NCBI GenBank assembly: GCA_030445275.1
Contig: JAUCSE010000018.1
Coordinates: 1 to 58,598 of the forward strand
Reading direction: 5' to 3'
DNA from: Mucilaginibacter sp.
GTDB lineage: Bacteria; Bacteroidota; Bacteroidia; Sphingobacteriales; Sphingobacteriaceae
Length of the DNA: 58,598 nucleotides
Part shown: positions 17,958 to 26,225 of the stretch, piece by piece
Layout of the letters: every line of letters starts with the position of its first letter
Numbering within the stretch: position 1 is the stretch's first letter
Position numbers and translations under genes: made by a program
Notes under the pieces: model-generated
Databases searched by the model: none
Told to the model about the DNA's origin: nothing
Seen by the model: the letters and a program-made list of their open reading frames with translations, nothing else

Positions 17958-18737
17958 TCAAATCTTATCGCGTTGCCTTGATATCGCTGCAAGTAAAAAG
18001 GCTACCCCGCTAAAGCCTAATGCTTCAAAGGCACTTGTCCACTCGTTCCCGTTGCCACTATGCGGATCGGCAATGGCCCGGGGAATATGGAGCATAATGA
18101 GCCACAGAAATATCATTATCCCCAATAAATTAGAAGCTAAGCGCAGTTGTACGTTCAGAATAATGCCTGCTCCGGCAGCAATAAGCGCTATACCGGCAAA
18201 ATAAGTCCAGAAAACATGGCCGGGCACCCAGGCTGGCACCAAAGTTTCAACAAACGGGGCATATATAAAGTGCTCTATACCAAAAACGACCATCGTGATA
18301 GCAAAGAAAAAGCGCCCAATTGGTGCGATTTTTTCAATGAAATCATTAGCTCCGTTATTAAGCGTTGAAGGTATAGATGAAGCTACAATAAACGCACCAC
18401 CGCTATAAGCAAATATTTTAAAGGCATCGCCCCAGCCACCCAAAAAATACAGGTTGGTTTTTATCCCATAAGGTATATGAAGTGCAAGCAGCAATAACAA
18501 CAATATGGCTCCCAAATAAGCAGCAACTGCACGGGTTTTAATCCCGAAGATAATGGCTACCGATGCTACAATAAGTAAAATGCTAATCACCCAAACAACA
18601 ACGATATTACCGGAAATACCGGCTGGTGATGGAGGCATGATGACCGGCCTTAAAGCACCATATATTAATTGCTGAATGGCTATTGCAATGAGCGACAGCG
18701 CAAAAAATGCCCGCCACAGCTTATTAAGATTTGTCAT
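17958..18737 (-). CDS. DoxX-like membrane protein with internal duplication
   Basis: The 259-residue protein has two halves of similar layout (about 8-118 and 140-252). Each starts FFA/FFFAI with an I(E/Q)(H/Q)(L/F)IY motif, continues with three hydrophobic helices, and carries the LHIP motif (LALHIPYGI in the first, IMLHIPRAI in the second). This is best read as a fused tandem duplication of a four-helix DoxX-like unit. Function is unknown. Start ATG at 18737; the gene is transcribed alone toward the ABC ATPase gene. Confidence 0.7.
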   Translation of the reverse strand: MTNLNKLWRAFFALSLIAIAIQQLIYGALRPVIMPPSPAGISGNIVVVWVISILLIVASVAIIFGIKTRAVAAYLGAILLLLLLALHIPYGIKTNLYFLGGWGDAFKIFAYSGGAFIVASSIPSTLNNGANDFIEKIAPIGRFFFAITMVVFGIEHFIYAPFVETLVPAWVPGHVFWTYFAGIALIAAGAGIILNVQLRLASNLLGIMIFLWLIMLHIPRAIADPHSGNGNEWTSAFEALGFSGVAFLLAAISRQRDKI

Positions 18738-19039
18738 GATTGTAGGATTAAGGCTTATTGAATTTACTGCAATTTACAAATTCAATAGTTATTTTAACCC
18801 TGCCAGCAAAATATTGTGCAACAGGCATATATAAACAGGAATATGCGATTACGTGCATGAGCGGAGCAAAGGTCCAAAAAAAAGAGGGGGGGGGGGCTGT
18901 CACCCTGAGCTCCGTCGAAGGGTCGAGCGCAGAGGCTTGCCCACCATGCTTCGACAGAGCTCAGCATGACACCCTTTTTTGTAAAAATATCTTTTGATGG
19001 GCTATTACTCTCCAGTAAGAGAACTTTGAAAGCGCTCCC
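18738..19039. other. Intergenic region with poly-G tract and palindromic repeat
   Basis: The gap holds an 11-G run (18886-18896) and directly after it a palindromic repeat (18899-18970, GTCACCCTGAGCTCCGTCGAAG ... CTTCGACAGAGCTCAGCATGAC). I see no gene or promoter that can be supported. The G-run is next to the repeat, not in a coding frame. Confidence 0.6.
18899..18970. repeat. Palindromic repeat, GTCACCCTGAGC...GCTCAGCATGAC type
   Basis: The two ends are complementary for about 20 bp with a few mismatches, separated by GGGTCGAGCGCAGAGGCTTGCC. The right half resembles the short repeat at 424-450. It lies between convergent or tail-to-head gene ends, as REP-type elements commonly do. Confidence 0.7.
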
Positions 19040-19663
19040 TCAATATATCTTCCTATAAAACTCCTTAAGCATTTTGGCCGGGTCGGGCGATAAATTAATG
19101 GCAGCGGATGCAGCTATGCCATAAATACCTGTTTGCAGCAGATGCTCAACATCCTGCAATTGTATGCCACCCACCGCAATAACCGGAATATCAAGAGGTA
19201 CCTTTTTCAATTGACGATAGCCCTCAAAACCAAGCAAAGGCATATCATTTGGTTTGGTATCGGTAAGCGCAAACGGACCGTATCCGCAGTAATCAACCAC
19301 ACCCAGGTTTTGTATTTTTAACAGATCATCTAAATTAGTGGCTGATGCGCCCAGCGTTTTATCTTCGCCAATTACTTTACGTATGGTCACAAAATCGGCA
19401 TCAAAATCTTCTATGTGCACACCCTGTGCATCTACCCTATCGAGCAGGTCATAATGGTTGGTGATAATCAGCGTAGCGCCCCAATCATCGCAGATCTCAG
19501 CTATTTCATTCATCTCATCAATCAGTTCATCTTCGGGCTTGGTCATACAACGGTATTGCACCCAATTGGCCCCCGCCTCACAAGCTGTTAATACCTGTTG
19601 TGTATGGCTGCGCGCAGGAAGATCCTGCGTTAAATAATGAAACTTAGAAATGTATTTTTTCAT
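19040..19663 (-). CDS. Thiamine phosphate synthase-like protein (divergent ThiE/TenI)
   Basis: The 207-residue TIM barrel starts MKKYISKFHYLTQDL and retains QYR, GASATN, GPFALTDTK and AVGGIQ, the skeleton of ThiE. Some residues I associate with Mg2+ and pyrophosphate binding differ. The QYREK motif reads QYRCM, ND reads NH, and the GQ(E/D)D loop reads IEDFD. It may therefore be a divergent synthase or a TenI-like relative. The frame extends 30 codons upstream without support; ATG at 19663 gives the normal length. It follows the phosphatase gene by about 100 nt and lies at the end of the thiamine region. Confidence 0.75.
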   Translation of the reverse strand: MKKYISKFHYLTQDLPARSHTQQVLTACEAGANWVQYRCMTKPEDELIDEMNEIAEICDDWGATLIITNHYDLLDRVDAQGVHIEDFDADFVTIRKVIGEDKTLGASATNLDDLLKIQNLGVVDYCGYGPFALTDTKPNDMPLLGFEGYRQLKKVPLDIPVIAVGGIQLQDVEHLLQTGIYGIAASAAINLSPDPAKMLKEFYRKIY

Positions 19664-19764
19664 TTTATCCGGTGGCCAGATTCGGTTTTCCGGTGGCCTG
19701 CATTTATTTTGATTATTAATCCGTTTATGACACCCGATCCGGGCCACCCGCACCTCGCTCTGAT

Positions 19765-21447
19765 CTATAATTTTTCCTGAACCAATGCCTCGCTGATAGT
19801 TTTGCCTATGTTACCACTTGGGGCCTGTATATGCAGCAAAGAAGCTACGGTAGCAGCAATATCTGTCATGTGTGTTTGACGGGTAAGGCTACCGTGCTTA
19901 ATACCCCAGCCCATAAATACCAGCGGAATATGGGTATCATAAGGACTCCAGGTGCCATGCGTAGTGCCTGTAGGACCATGACCAGAGAACCATCCTGGTT
20001 TCAGAATAATTTGTATCACACCGCTGTGCTCCACGTTGTATCCGTTGATGATACGATAACGCAGTTCCTCCGGAATGGTGGCGGCCTGTACCCTTTGCAT
20101 ATCAACAGCAAAAGCTATTGCCGGCTGTTTTTGCAGGTATTGAGTACAATCCAGTTTTAACGCATCCTCATTTAAACCTTCTTTTTTTATTGCCGTATTA
20201 TTCAAATTCACCTGGTAGTTATCCATACTGATCACCAGATTTTTAACCTTGTATTTATCTTCCAGTAGTTTATTCATTTCCTTTTCGGCATTACTATCAT
20301 TCCAAACGCCGGCAGGGATGTTATGATCTATCAGGAAATTAGGGTTATGTGCCGCGCCATGATCGGCAGTTAAAAAGACCGAATAATTGCCTTTGCCCAC
20401 GGTTGCATCCAGGTAGCTCAGGAAAGCAGCCAGATCGCGGTCAAGTCGTAAATAAGTATCTTCTGCTTCTACAGAGTTTGGACCAAACTGGTGCCCTACG
20501 TAATCTGTTGATGAAAGGCTTACCGTTAAAAAGTCGGTCACGGTATTTTTGCCTAAAGCCTCGCCATCAATTGCGGCTTTAGCCAGGTCAAACGTCATGG
20601 AATTACCGAATGGAGTTGAACGGATCATACCCATTTTACCGTTGTATAATTCCGATGTTTTAACCGGCAGAGTTGGCGCTGTTGTACCGGTGAATTTACC
20701 TTCATACTTGCTGCTGTTATCAGGCGCACTTTGCAGATAGGTATTGATAGGATAAAGCGGGTTCCAATCCTGCTTTAAATATTTTTCGGGGATCTTTTGA
20801 TCATTAAATTTTTTAACCCAGACAGGCAGGTCGGTCATATAATAAGTGCTGGTTATCCAGTTACCGCTGGCATCATCAAACCAGTAGGCCGCATTAGCTG
20901 AGTGACCCGCGGGTAAAATACCGCCCCTGTCTTTTAGCGCGATACCAATTACTTTGGAGCGGAAATTTGTTGCCAGTTTTAACTCATCAGTAACCGTAGT
21001 AACCAGCAAATTACGCGGCGACATCTGACCTGCTTTTGAATTACTGCCTACAGATCTTACCGTGGTATCTTCGGTGCAGTACATTGATTTGCCGGTGGCC
21101 TGTATAATAAAATCATTACCTGCTATACCGTGAATGGCAGGTACCGAACCGGTGTATATACAGGTGTGTCCTGCCGCGGTTACGGTTGGTATATAATCAA
21201 TATTGGTGTTTTCGCAGGTAAACCCATCATTCAATAAACGTTTAAAACCACCTGTTTGGTAGCGATCATAATACCGGTACAGGTAATCCCAGCGCATTTG
21301 ATCAACCACAAAACCAACAACCAGTTTAGGGCGTGGCAATGCGGTAGTAGCAGTGCTTGTTTGACCAGAAATAGTTTTTCTTTTTTGTGCCGATACCGAA
21401 ACAGTAATAACCGATAATAAAATAAGCAGTAGGTATTTAAACTTCAT
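19765..21447 (-). CDS. PafA-type alkaline phosphatase family protein
   Basis: The 560-residue protein has a signal peptide (MKFKYLLLILLSVITVSVSAQ) and the alkaline phosphatase superfamily fold. Visible are GFVVDQMRWDYL (metal site), the nucleophile Thr in IPTVTAAGHT (86-95), GIAGNDF with the PafA-type Asn, and the KDR pair in ALKDRGGIL. Later come LTADHGAAHNP and HGTWSPYDTHIP (metal ligands). PafA enzymes are calcium-activated or zinc-dependent periplasmic phosphomonoesterases. The neighbourhood suggests a possible role in stripping phosphate from thiamine phosphates before uptake, but this is inference. ATG at 21447 chosen over an upstream extension because it gives a clean signal peptide. 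Confidence 0.85.
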   Translation of the reverse strand: MKFKYLLLILLSVITVSVSAQKRKTISGQTSTATTALPRPKLVVGFVVDQMRWDYLYRYYDRYQTGGFKRLLNDGFTCENTNIDYIPTVTAAGHTCIYTGSVPAIHGIAGNDFIIQATGKSMYCTEDTTVRSVGSNSKAGQMSPRNLLVTTVTDELKLATNFRSKVIGIALKDRGGILPAGHSANAAYWFDDASGNWITSTYYMTDLPVWVKKFNDQKIPEKYLKQDWNPLYPINTYLQSAPDNSSKYEGKFTGTTAPTLPVKTSELYNGKMGMIRSTPFGNSMTFDLAKAAIDGEALGKNTVTDFLTVSLSSTDYVGHQFGPNSVEAEDTYLRLDRDLAAFLSYLDATVGKGNYSVFLTADHGAAHNPNFLIDHNIPAGVWNDSNAEKEMNKLLEDKYKVKNLVISMDNYQVNLNNTAIKKEGLNEDALKLDCTQYLQKQPAIAFAVDMQRVQAATIPEELRYRIINGYNVEHSGVIQIILKPGWFSGHGPTGTTHGTWSPYDTHIPLVFMGWGIKHGSLTRQTHMTDIAATVASLLHIQAPSGNIGKTISEALVQEKL

Positions 21448-21561
21448 ATTTATTGAATTGTATTTGCCAAATATCAACAATGCAATTAAAATGCAATAAA
21501 AAATTTGTGTTAATTATAGTTTATTGTTGCAATAAAGGGATTGGAGCTTAAAATGCAATTT

Positions 21562-21640
21562 GTCATGCTGAACGGAGTGAAGCATCTATTGTCAGCTATG
21601 CATGTTTAAGAATAGATCCTTCGTTCCTCAGGATAGCAAG
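21562..21640. repeat. Hairpin repeat family B, copy 1
   Basis: GTCATGCTGAACGGAGTGAAGCATC and AGATCCTTCGTTCCTCAGGAT are the two arms of a family that recurs, inverted, at 50559-50630 and 51489-51564. The right end is decayed. It lies between the flavoprotein gene and the phosphatase gene, so these two may not share a transcript. Confidence 0.75.
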
Positions 21641-21663
21641 ATGTTTGAATGCTGCGCCAAGCC

Positions 21664-22749
21664 TCAGTTTTCAAATGTCAGTAATGAATGCTGGCTGGCG
21701 GTATGCAGATCGCGCCATACCTGGTTGATCTCTGTATCAGGGTTGGCTGTCTGTAAACCGCAGTATGGATATAACCCGTCTACACATTCCCTGGCTATTT
21801 TTGCCAGTTTGCGACTGCTTTTACTTACCCATTGCAAATGTGTGGGATTGCCGGCCAAACATCCCTGCCATGAAGCATCAACTGCCAGGTAAAATTCTTT
21901 CCGCACGTCATTCAGCATACGGGTTAACTTCTCCAGCACATGCCTCACGGTTACTTTTTCACTGGCGCTCAGCATTTCGCCTTCTATTTTTTCGTTAAGA
22001 ATCGGCACACACAGATCTGTAAAATGAATAGCAAGACCAGATATATTTGCCGCAAGCGTAGCCTCTGCCAATTGTGCAAACGGATATTGATACAATGGTT
22101 CCTCAATCACTGCATAAAAAGGGTCTATTTTAAAGCATCTGTCTTTTTCAACAAAAAGATCACGCACTTCATAAGCGTCGCTGCCAGTACCCATCATGCC
22201 AATAAGTTTCCAGGCAGGTAAAATGATTACATCCTTCCGGTCGAGTATAAAAGGCAATATTAATGGGGTACCATCTTCATTCAAAACAGTTTCTTCCCAG
22301 CGTTTTATGGTACAATTTGCCGTTAAATGCGTAGCATGGTGCACACCGCTGGCATATTTCCAGGTACCGTTTATAATATATCCATTATCAGTAATGGTTG
22401 CTGTGCCTGTTGAGGCGCCGCTGCCGGCAAGGCATAAATCGGGGTCACTTAAAAGCTGGTGCGCAATTGGAGTTGATAAAAAACCACCGAACCACCCCGC
22501 CCCGCTGCACAGGGTTACCACCCAGCCAAAACTACCATTTGCCCAGGCCAGGCTCTCTTCCAATCGTACCATATCCGGCAAAGCCAGTTGCAAACCCGAA
22601 TAAACTTTTGGCACCAGGAATTTAAACCACCCTTGTTCATGGATGAGCGCCAGTTGAGCCGGCTGTAGCATACCGGCCACTTCAGCCGCTGATGCTGCCT
22701 CCCGTATTATTTTTACCCATTCGGGCTTTAAGTGATCTGATGGATGCAT
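21664..22749 (-). CDS. Acyl-CoA dehydrogenase-fold flavoprotein
   Basis: The 361-residue protein has an alpha-helical N-terminal domain, a middle beta domain (GSGASTGTATITDNGYIINGTWKYASG recognised in shorter pieces such as NGTWKYASG) and a helical C-terminus, as in acyl-CoA dehydrogenases and group D flavin monooxygenases. No clear catalytic Glu is identifiable, so dehydrogenase chemistry is not assured. It lies 78 nt downstream of the PnuT-like gene in the TPP-riboswitch transcription unit, with a heptad-array hairpin between. Its substrate is unknown. A link to thiamine or its breakdown products is a guess from position. Confidence 0.65.
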   Translation of the reverse strand: MHPSDHLKPEWVKIIREAASAAEVAGMLQPAQLALIHEQGWFKFLVPKVYSGLQLALPDMVRLEESLAWANGSFGWVVTLCSGAGWFGGFLSTPIAHQLLSDPDLCLAGSGASTGTATITDNGYIINGTWKYASGVHHATHLTANCTIKRWEETVLNEDGTPLILPFILDRKDVIILPAWKLIGMMGTGSDAYEVRDLFVEKDRCFKIDPFYAVIEEPLYQYPFAQLAEATLAANISGLAIHFTDLCVPILNEKIEGEMLSASEKVTVRHVLEKLTRMLNDVRKEFYLAVDASWQGCLAGNPTHLQWVSKSSRKLAKIARECVDGLYPYCGLQTANPDTEINQVWRDLHTASQHSLLTFEN

Positions 22750-22785
22750 TGGGGTTTACATTATAACTTAAAGCGATACTCCTTT

Positions 22786-22865
22786 ATTGCTGAAAGCAGA
22801 AGGCAAAAAGCTTAAAGCTTCTTTTTATTACCGGCTTTCGGCCTTTAGTTTTAGGCTTTTCGCTT
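22786..22865. repeat. Heptad-periodic array (core AAAGCnn), inverted pair, overlapping the PnuT gene end
   Basis: On the minus strand units read AAAGCGA, AAAGCCT, AAAACTA, AAGGCCG, AAAGCCG, then GTAATAAAAA, then the complementary GAAGCTTTAAGC, TTTTTGCC, TTCTGCTTTC. The first block encodes the last residues of the PnuT-like protein (KKKAKSLKLKAESR); the stop codon lies in the hairpin turn. Confidence 0.75.
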
Positions 22866-23448
22866 TCTTTTTCCATTCAAAATAGCCAAAAATGGCTACT
22901 ACAAATAAAAACACAGTTAGCACAGCAAACATAGGTAGTTTTTTATAGAACAACAGCGGAACAGCAAACAAATTTGATACATTTAACAGTATCCAGTTCT
23001 CTACTTTTCTACGTGCCAGCAACCACATACCCGCCCAGGCTGTTGCCGATACAAAAGCATCCCAAACCGGCACGTTTGATGGTGTAAAACTTTTAAGTAA
23101 AATATACAGTACTGCCCAGCCACCTAAGGATATGACTAGGCTTATGATCCATTCGTTTTTATTGGAAAAAGTAATTTTTACCGGCGGCAGGTCGCGCTTT
23201 TTTATCCAGTAAATCCAGCCGTAAATGCTCATCACCACGTAATAAACATTCAATGCCGATTCGGCATATAGCTGTGCCTCCATCAGCAGTAAAATGGATA
23301 AGGCAGTAGCCAGTATCCCGGTTGGGTAAAGCCATATATTATTGCTGCGCGCCAGCAACACTTCGGCAACACCCAGCGCAACGGCAAGCCACTGAACCCA
23401 AGTGGTTTCCCTAATTTGCTCCATGAACAGTTGTAACAAGCTATACAT
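22828..23448 (-). CDS. pnuT: PnuC/PnuT-like transporter (probable thiamine importer)
   Basis: The 206-residue protein has seven or so hydrophobic helices and PnuC-family features (SNNIWLYPTGI, YYVVMSIYGWIYW, NWILLNVSNLFAVPLLFYK). PnuC proteins move nicotinamide riboside by facilitated diffusion; members under TPP riboswitches are taken as thiamine transporters (PnuT). It starts 8 nt after the TonB receptor stop, so the two are co-transcribed. A second ATG at 23424 is possible. The C-terminal tail is lysine-rich and encoded by a repeat array, so it is probably not conserved. Confidence 0.8.
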   Translation of the reverse strand: MYSLLQLFMEQIRETTWVQWLAVALGVAEVLLARSNNIWLYPTGILATALSILLLMEAQLYAESALNVYYVVMSIYGWIYWIKKRDLPPVKITFSNKNEWIISLVISLGGWAVLYILLKSFTPSNVPVWDAFVSATAWAGMWLLARRKVENWILLNVSNLFAVPLLFYKKLPMFAVLTVFLFVVAIFGYFEWKKKAKSLKLKAESR

Positions 23449-23456
23449 ATCTCATT

Positions 23457-25910
23457 CTAAAAACTAAGATTTAACGATGCCATAAAATTACGCGGTGCCT
23501 GTGGGAAGTAATAATTATAGTTAATTACATGACCACCCTCAATATCTGGGTAGGTGGCACCATTGGCCTCATATTTTTTGCTGAAGATGTTGTTCACCTG
23601 TAAACCCAAATCAATATTTTTCACCGAGCTAACACTAAAATTATACCTTAACCTTACGTCGCTTACAAAATACCCCCTCAGGTAGCGATTTACAGCATAA
23701 GGGTTATTTAAATTATCAGGTGCTATGCCAAAACCTTCCGGATTACGGTTCATGGTATTATCAATGTATTGCTTGCTGATATATTTACTGATAAAGGCGA
23801 TCTCTCCACCTTTAACCGGGCTATAACTGATTACACTTGATCCTGTGAACGATGGCGAAAAAGCAATATCGGTTCTATCAAATTTTTCTCCAACCAAAGT
23901 GCCATCATCTGTATTAGCAAAAAATTGCTGATAGTTTTTGATTTTATTAGTGCTTAATGTAGCCGTTACCCCCCAGTTAAGCTGACTGGTAATTTTCACC
24001 TTGCCATCCAGCTCCACACCGGCACGGTAGCTATCCTTTACATTGGTGCGTATAGGCGACCCGACATCATTAAGCGCTCCGGTTAATATCAGCTGGTTTT
24101 TATACAGCATATAAAAAGCGTTGATACCTCCGGTAAAAATGGAGCTGCTGGTACGATAACCCACTTCAAAATCCTCCAGGTTTTCAGGTTTGGGCCGGTT
24201 TTGTGGCGGCGAATCCACGTAGTCATCCCGGTTGGGCTCATGGTTGCCTACAGCAAATGAGGCGTATACATTGCTATGCTCATTAAACTGGTAAGTAATA
24301 CCGGCTTTGGGGTTAAAAAAGTTAAGCTCGGCGGCTTGCTGTGCGTTGTTCAGGTTTTTATCAATCCCATAAAACGAATAGTAGATATGACGGTATTGCA
24401 CATCGGCATAAAGCAAAACTTTATTAATGTGCCATTCGGCACGGGTAAAAATATTAAAGTCGTTCTTTTTAGCATTATCGCGATAGTATTCATAATCAGG
24501 ACCGATGCCAGCGCTCTCCTTCGTGTAAATAATATCACCATAATGAGCGCCGGAGTATTGGTTGTAAGCACCGCCCAGGTTTAAATTCAAATTACTTTGA
24601 GGCTGATATTTCAACGCGTAGGTAACCCCATAAAAATCATTATCCAACCAAAGCCGGCGTACCAGATCGGTAGCGCTGATGGTAGTTCCACCAATAACAA
24701 CAGGGCTTAACCCATAATTTTTTAAAGAATCAGCATTTCTGAACTCTTCATAATAGCCCTTTCCCTTGGTATAATGTAAAGCGCCGCTAAAGGATAATTT
24801 ATCAGATATTTTTTGATCATACAGTAACTGGTAATGGTTTTGTGTATAGTTATCAACCTGATCCTTATAGAACGAACCATTGGACATTAATCCCAGCTCA
24901 TTATAAGTGCGATTGTCAGACCTCGTATTATCGCCTATCACATAATCGGCCACGCCATTCCAGGCTTGGTAGGTTCGCTCATAACCCGAAAATACATTGG
25001 CCCTCAGGGTGCTGTTTTTACCATACCAGGCACCGCTTACAAAAAACGATTTCAGGTTTGATGATGCCCTATCGATATAACCATCGGAATGGATACGGGA
25101 TAAACGGCCATCCAAACTAAAATGCCCGTCAAGCAAACCTGTACCCGCGCTAACCGTATTTTTGATGGAGCCATAAGAGCCCGCTGAGGTATTGATATCA
25201 GCATAAGCCGTATCCCGACGGGTGGAGGTTTGTATGTTGATACTGCCACCAAAAGCGCCCGCACCATTAGTGGAAGTACCCACCCCGCGCTGGATCTGGA
25301 TATTATCAACAGACGATGCCAGATCAGGCAGGTCAACAAAAAATGAACCCTGACTTTCTGAATCATTATAAGGTATCCCGTTGATGGTGACATTAACGCG
25401 CGTAGCATCAGAGCCGCGTATGCGAATACCGGTATAGCCAATACCCGCACCTGCATCAGAAGTAACTACCACCGATGGCGTTTGATTTAACAGGTAAGGC
25501 AAATCCTGCCCGAAGTTATTTTTAGCCAGATCTTTTTTGCTCAGATTGGTATAAGCCGTTGGCGAGTTTTTACTGGCCCGGGTTGAACTTACAGTCACCT
25601 CTTCGGCGGTAAGTGTACCGTTGTTCAGGGTGATATTAATAAGTTCGTTAGCGCCTAAAGCAATGTTTTTTGTGATGGCCTGATAACCAATGTAACTGGC
25701 TTTCAACGTATAATTACCTGCTTTAAGATCGGTAAAACTATATTTTCCGGTTGCATCAGCAACGGCCCTCTTAGCCGGATTAGCGATAGTAATGGTTGCT
25801 CCGGGCAGTACCTCGCCCGATGTGTTAGTGACCTTTCCCGTTATGGAAAGTTGAGCCGATGCCCAAACAGGCAACAGTAAGGCGGTGATCGCCACAAGTA
25901 AAAATTTCAA
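23457..25910 (-). CDS. TonB-dependent outer membrane receptor (probable thiamine-related)
   Basis: The 817-residue protein has a signal peptide, then a carboxypeptidase-regulatory-like domain (about 20-100: GKVTNTSGEVLPGATI). Next is a plug domain (about 110-235: VVVTSDAGAGIGYTGIRIRG, VGTSTNGAGAFGGSI) and a 22-strand barrel ending in phenylalanine (SLNLSF). It imports a substrate across the outer membrane with TonB energy. The substrate is inferred as thiamine or a phosphate ester from the TPP riboswitch upstream. The start codon is TTG at 25910: an in-frame stop lies 3 codons upstream, and this start gives an intact signal peptide. Confidence 0.9.
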   Translation of the reverse strand: MKFLLVAITALLLPVWASAQLSITGKVTNTSGEVLPGATITIANPAKRAVADATGKYSFTDLKAGNYTLKASYIGYQAITKNIALGANELINITLNNGTLTAEEVTVSSTRASKNSPTAYTNLSKKDLAKNNFGQDLPYLLNQTPSVVVTSDAGAGIGYTGIRIRGSDATRVNVTINGIPYNDSESQGSFFVDLPDLASSVDNIQIQRGVGTSTNGAGAFGGSINIQTSTRRDTAYADINTSAGSYGSIKNTVSAGTGLLDGHFSLDGRLSRIHSDGYIDRASSNLKSFFVSGAWYGKNSTLRANVFSGYERTYQAWNGVADYVIGDNTRSDNRTYNELGLMSNGSFYKDQVDNYTQNHYQLLYDQKISDKLSFSGALHYTKGKGYYEEFRNADSLKNYGLSPVVIGGTTISATDLVRRLWLDNDFYGVTYALKYQPQSNLNLNLGGAYNQYSGAHYGDIIYTKESAGIGPDYEYYRDNAKKNDFNIFTRAEWHINKVLLYADVQYRHIYYSFYGIDKNLNNAQQAAELNFFNPKAGITYQFNEHSNVYASFAVGNHEPNRDDYVDSPPQNRPKPENLEDFEVGYRTSSSIFTGGINAFYMLYKNQLILTGALNDVGSPIRTNVKDSYRAGVELDGKVKITSQLNWGVTATLSTNKIKNYQQFFANTDDGTLVGEKFDRTDIAFSPSFTGSSVISYSPVKGGEIAFISKYISKQYIDNTMNRNPEGFGIAPDNLNNPYAVNRYLRGYFVSDVRLRYNFSVSSVKNIDLGLQVNNIFSKKYEANGATYPDIEGGHVINYNYYFPQAPRNFMASLNLSF

Positions 25911-25921
25911 AATAAATTAAC

Positions 25922-25976
25922 AAAAAAATTAGTTAAACCATCTGCTCATCAGGGTAAAATGACAGTACACTTAACT
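25922..25976 (-). terminator. Candidate expression-platform terminator of the TPP riboswitch
   Basis: On the minus strand AGTTAA (25971-25976) can pair with TTAACT (25931-25936), and AATTTTTTTG follows. The stem is short and the loop long, so this is a weak candidate. Its position between the aptamer and the TTG start is right for a switch. Confidence 0.35.
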
Positions 25977-25982
25977 TGGTTA

Positions 25983-26208
25983 CCTCTCCCTACGCCGGCA
26001 TTACCCGGATCAGGTGCATATTTAAGTCTTTAGTCGGGAGTCTTTAGTCAGAAGTCTTTGGTTGGAAGTCAATGAATGACTTAGAACTTAAAACTTTGGG
26101 CTTAAGACTTAGAACTTAAGACTCAAACAATGGGTTTGATCTCAGCCTGTCTTTCAGTTTGGTAAAAACAATTTGTTTTTGAACCCAAAGCAAGGCACCC
26201 CTTGAGAA
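25983..26208 (-). ncRNA. TPP riboswitch (THI element) with enlarged P2 and P3
   Basis: On the minus strand the aptamer motifs are in order: AGGGGTGCC (26194-26205 region), GGCTGAGATC (about 26140-26147), then CACCTGATCCGGGTAATGCC and GGCGTAGGGA (about 25984-26016). These are the conserved pyrophosphate and pyrimidine sensing parts of the TPP aptamer. P2 is lengthened by a hairpin with AAAAAC/GTTTTT. P3 carries an insert of roughly 100 nt (26020-26126) made of 7-bp-periodic AGTC units and their complement. It precedes the TonB receptor and PnuT genes and should repress them when TPP is plentiful. Confidence 0.92.
26020..26126. repeat. Heptad-periodic array (core AGTCnnn) inside riboswitch P3
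   Basis: Plus-strand units are AGTCTTT, AGTCGGG, AGTCTTT, AGTCAGA, AGTCTTT, GGTTGGA, AGTCAAT, then TTAGAAC, TTAAAAC, TTTGGGC, TTAAGAC, TTAGAAC, TTAAGAC. The second half is roughly complementary to the first, so the RNA can form one long hairpin extending P3. The same family occurs at 44844-44920. A further AAGTCCn-like block lies at 26229-26262. Confidence 0.8.
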
Positions 26209-26217
26209 TTATAGGAG

Positions 26218-26225
26218 CAAAGATA
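26218..26225 (-). promoter_or_regulatory. -7 element (TATCTTTG) of the TPP-riboswitch transcript
   Basis: The reverse complement of 26218-26225 is TATCTTTG, matching TAnnTTTG. A start about 6 nt downstream (near 26212) places the 5' end just before the aptamer, as expected. The -33 region is filled by AGTCCGA-like heptads and is a weak match. Confidence 0.6.

Noticed and set aside
18886..18896. Phase-variable gene controlled by the G-run
   Set aside because: No coding frame crosses or closely follows the tract.
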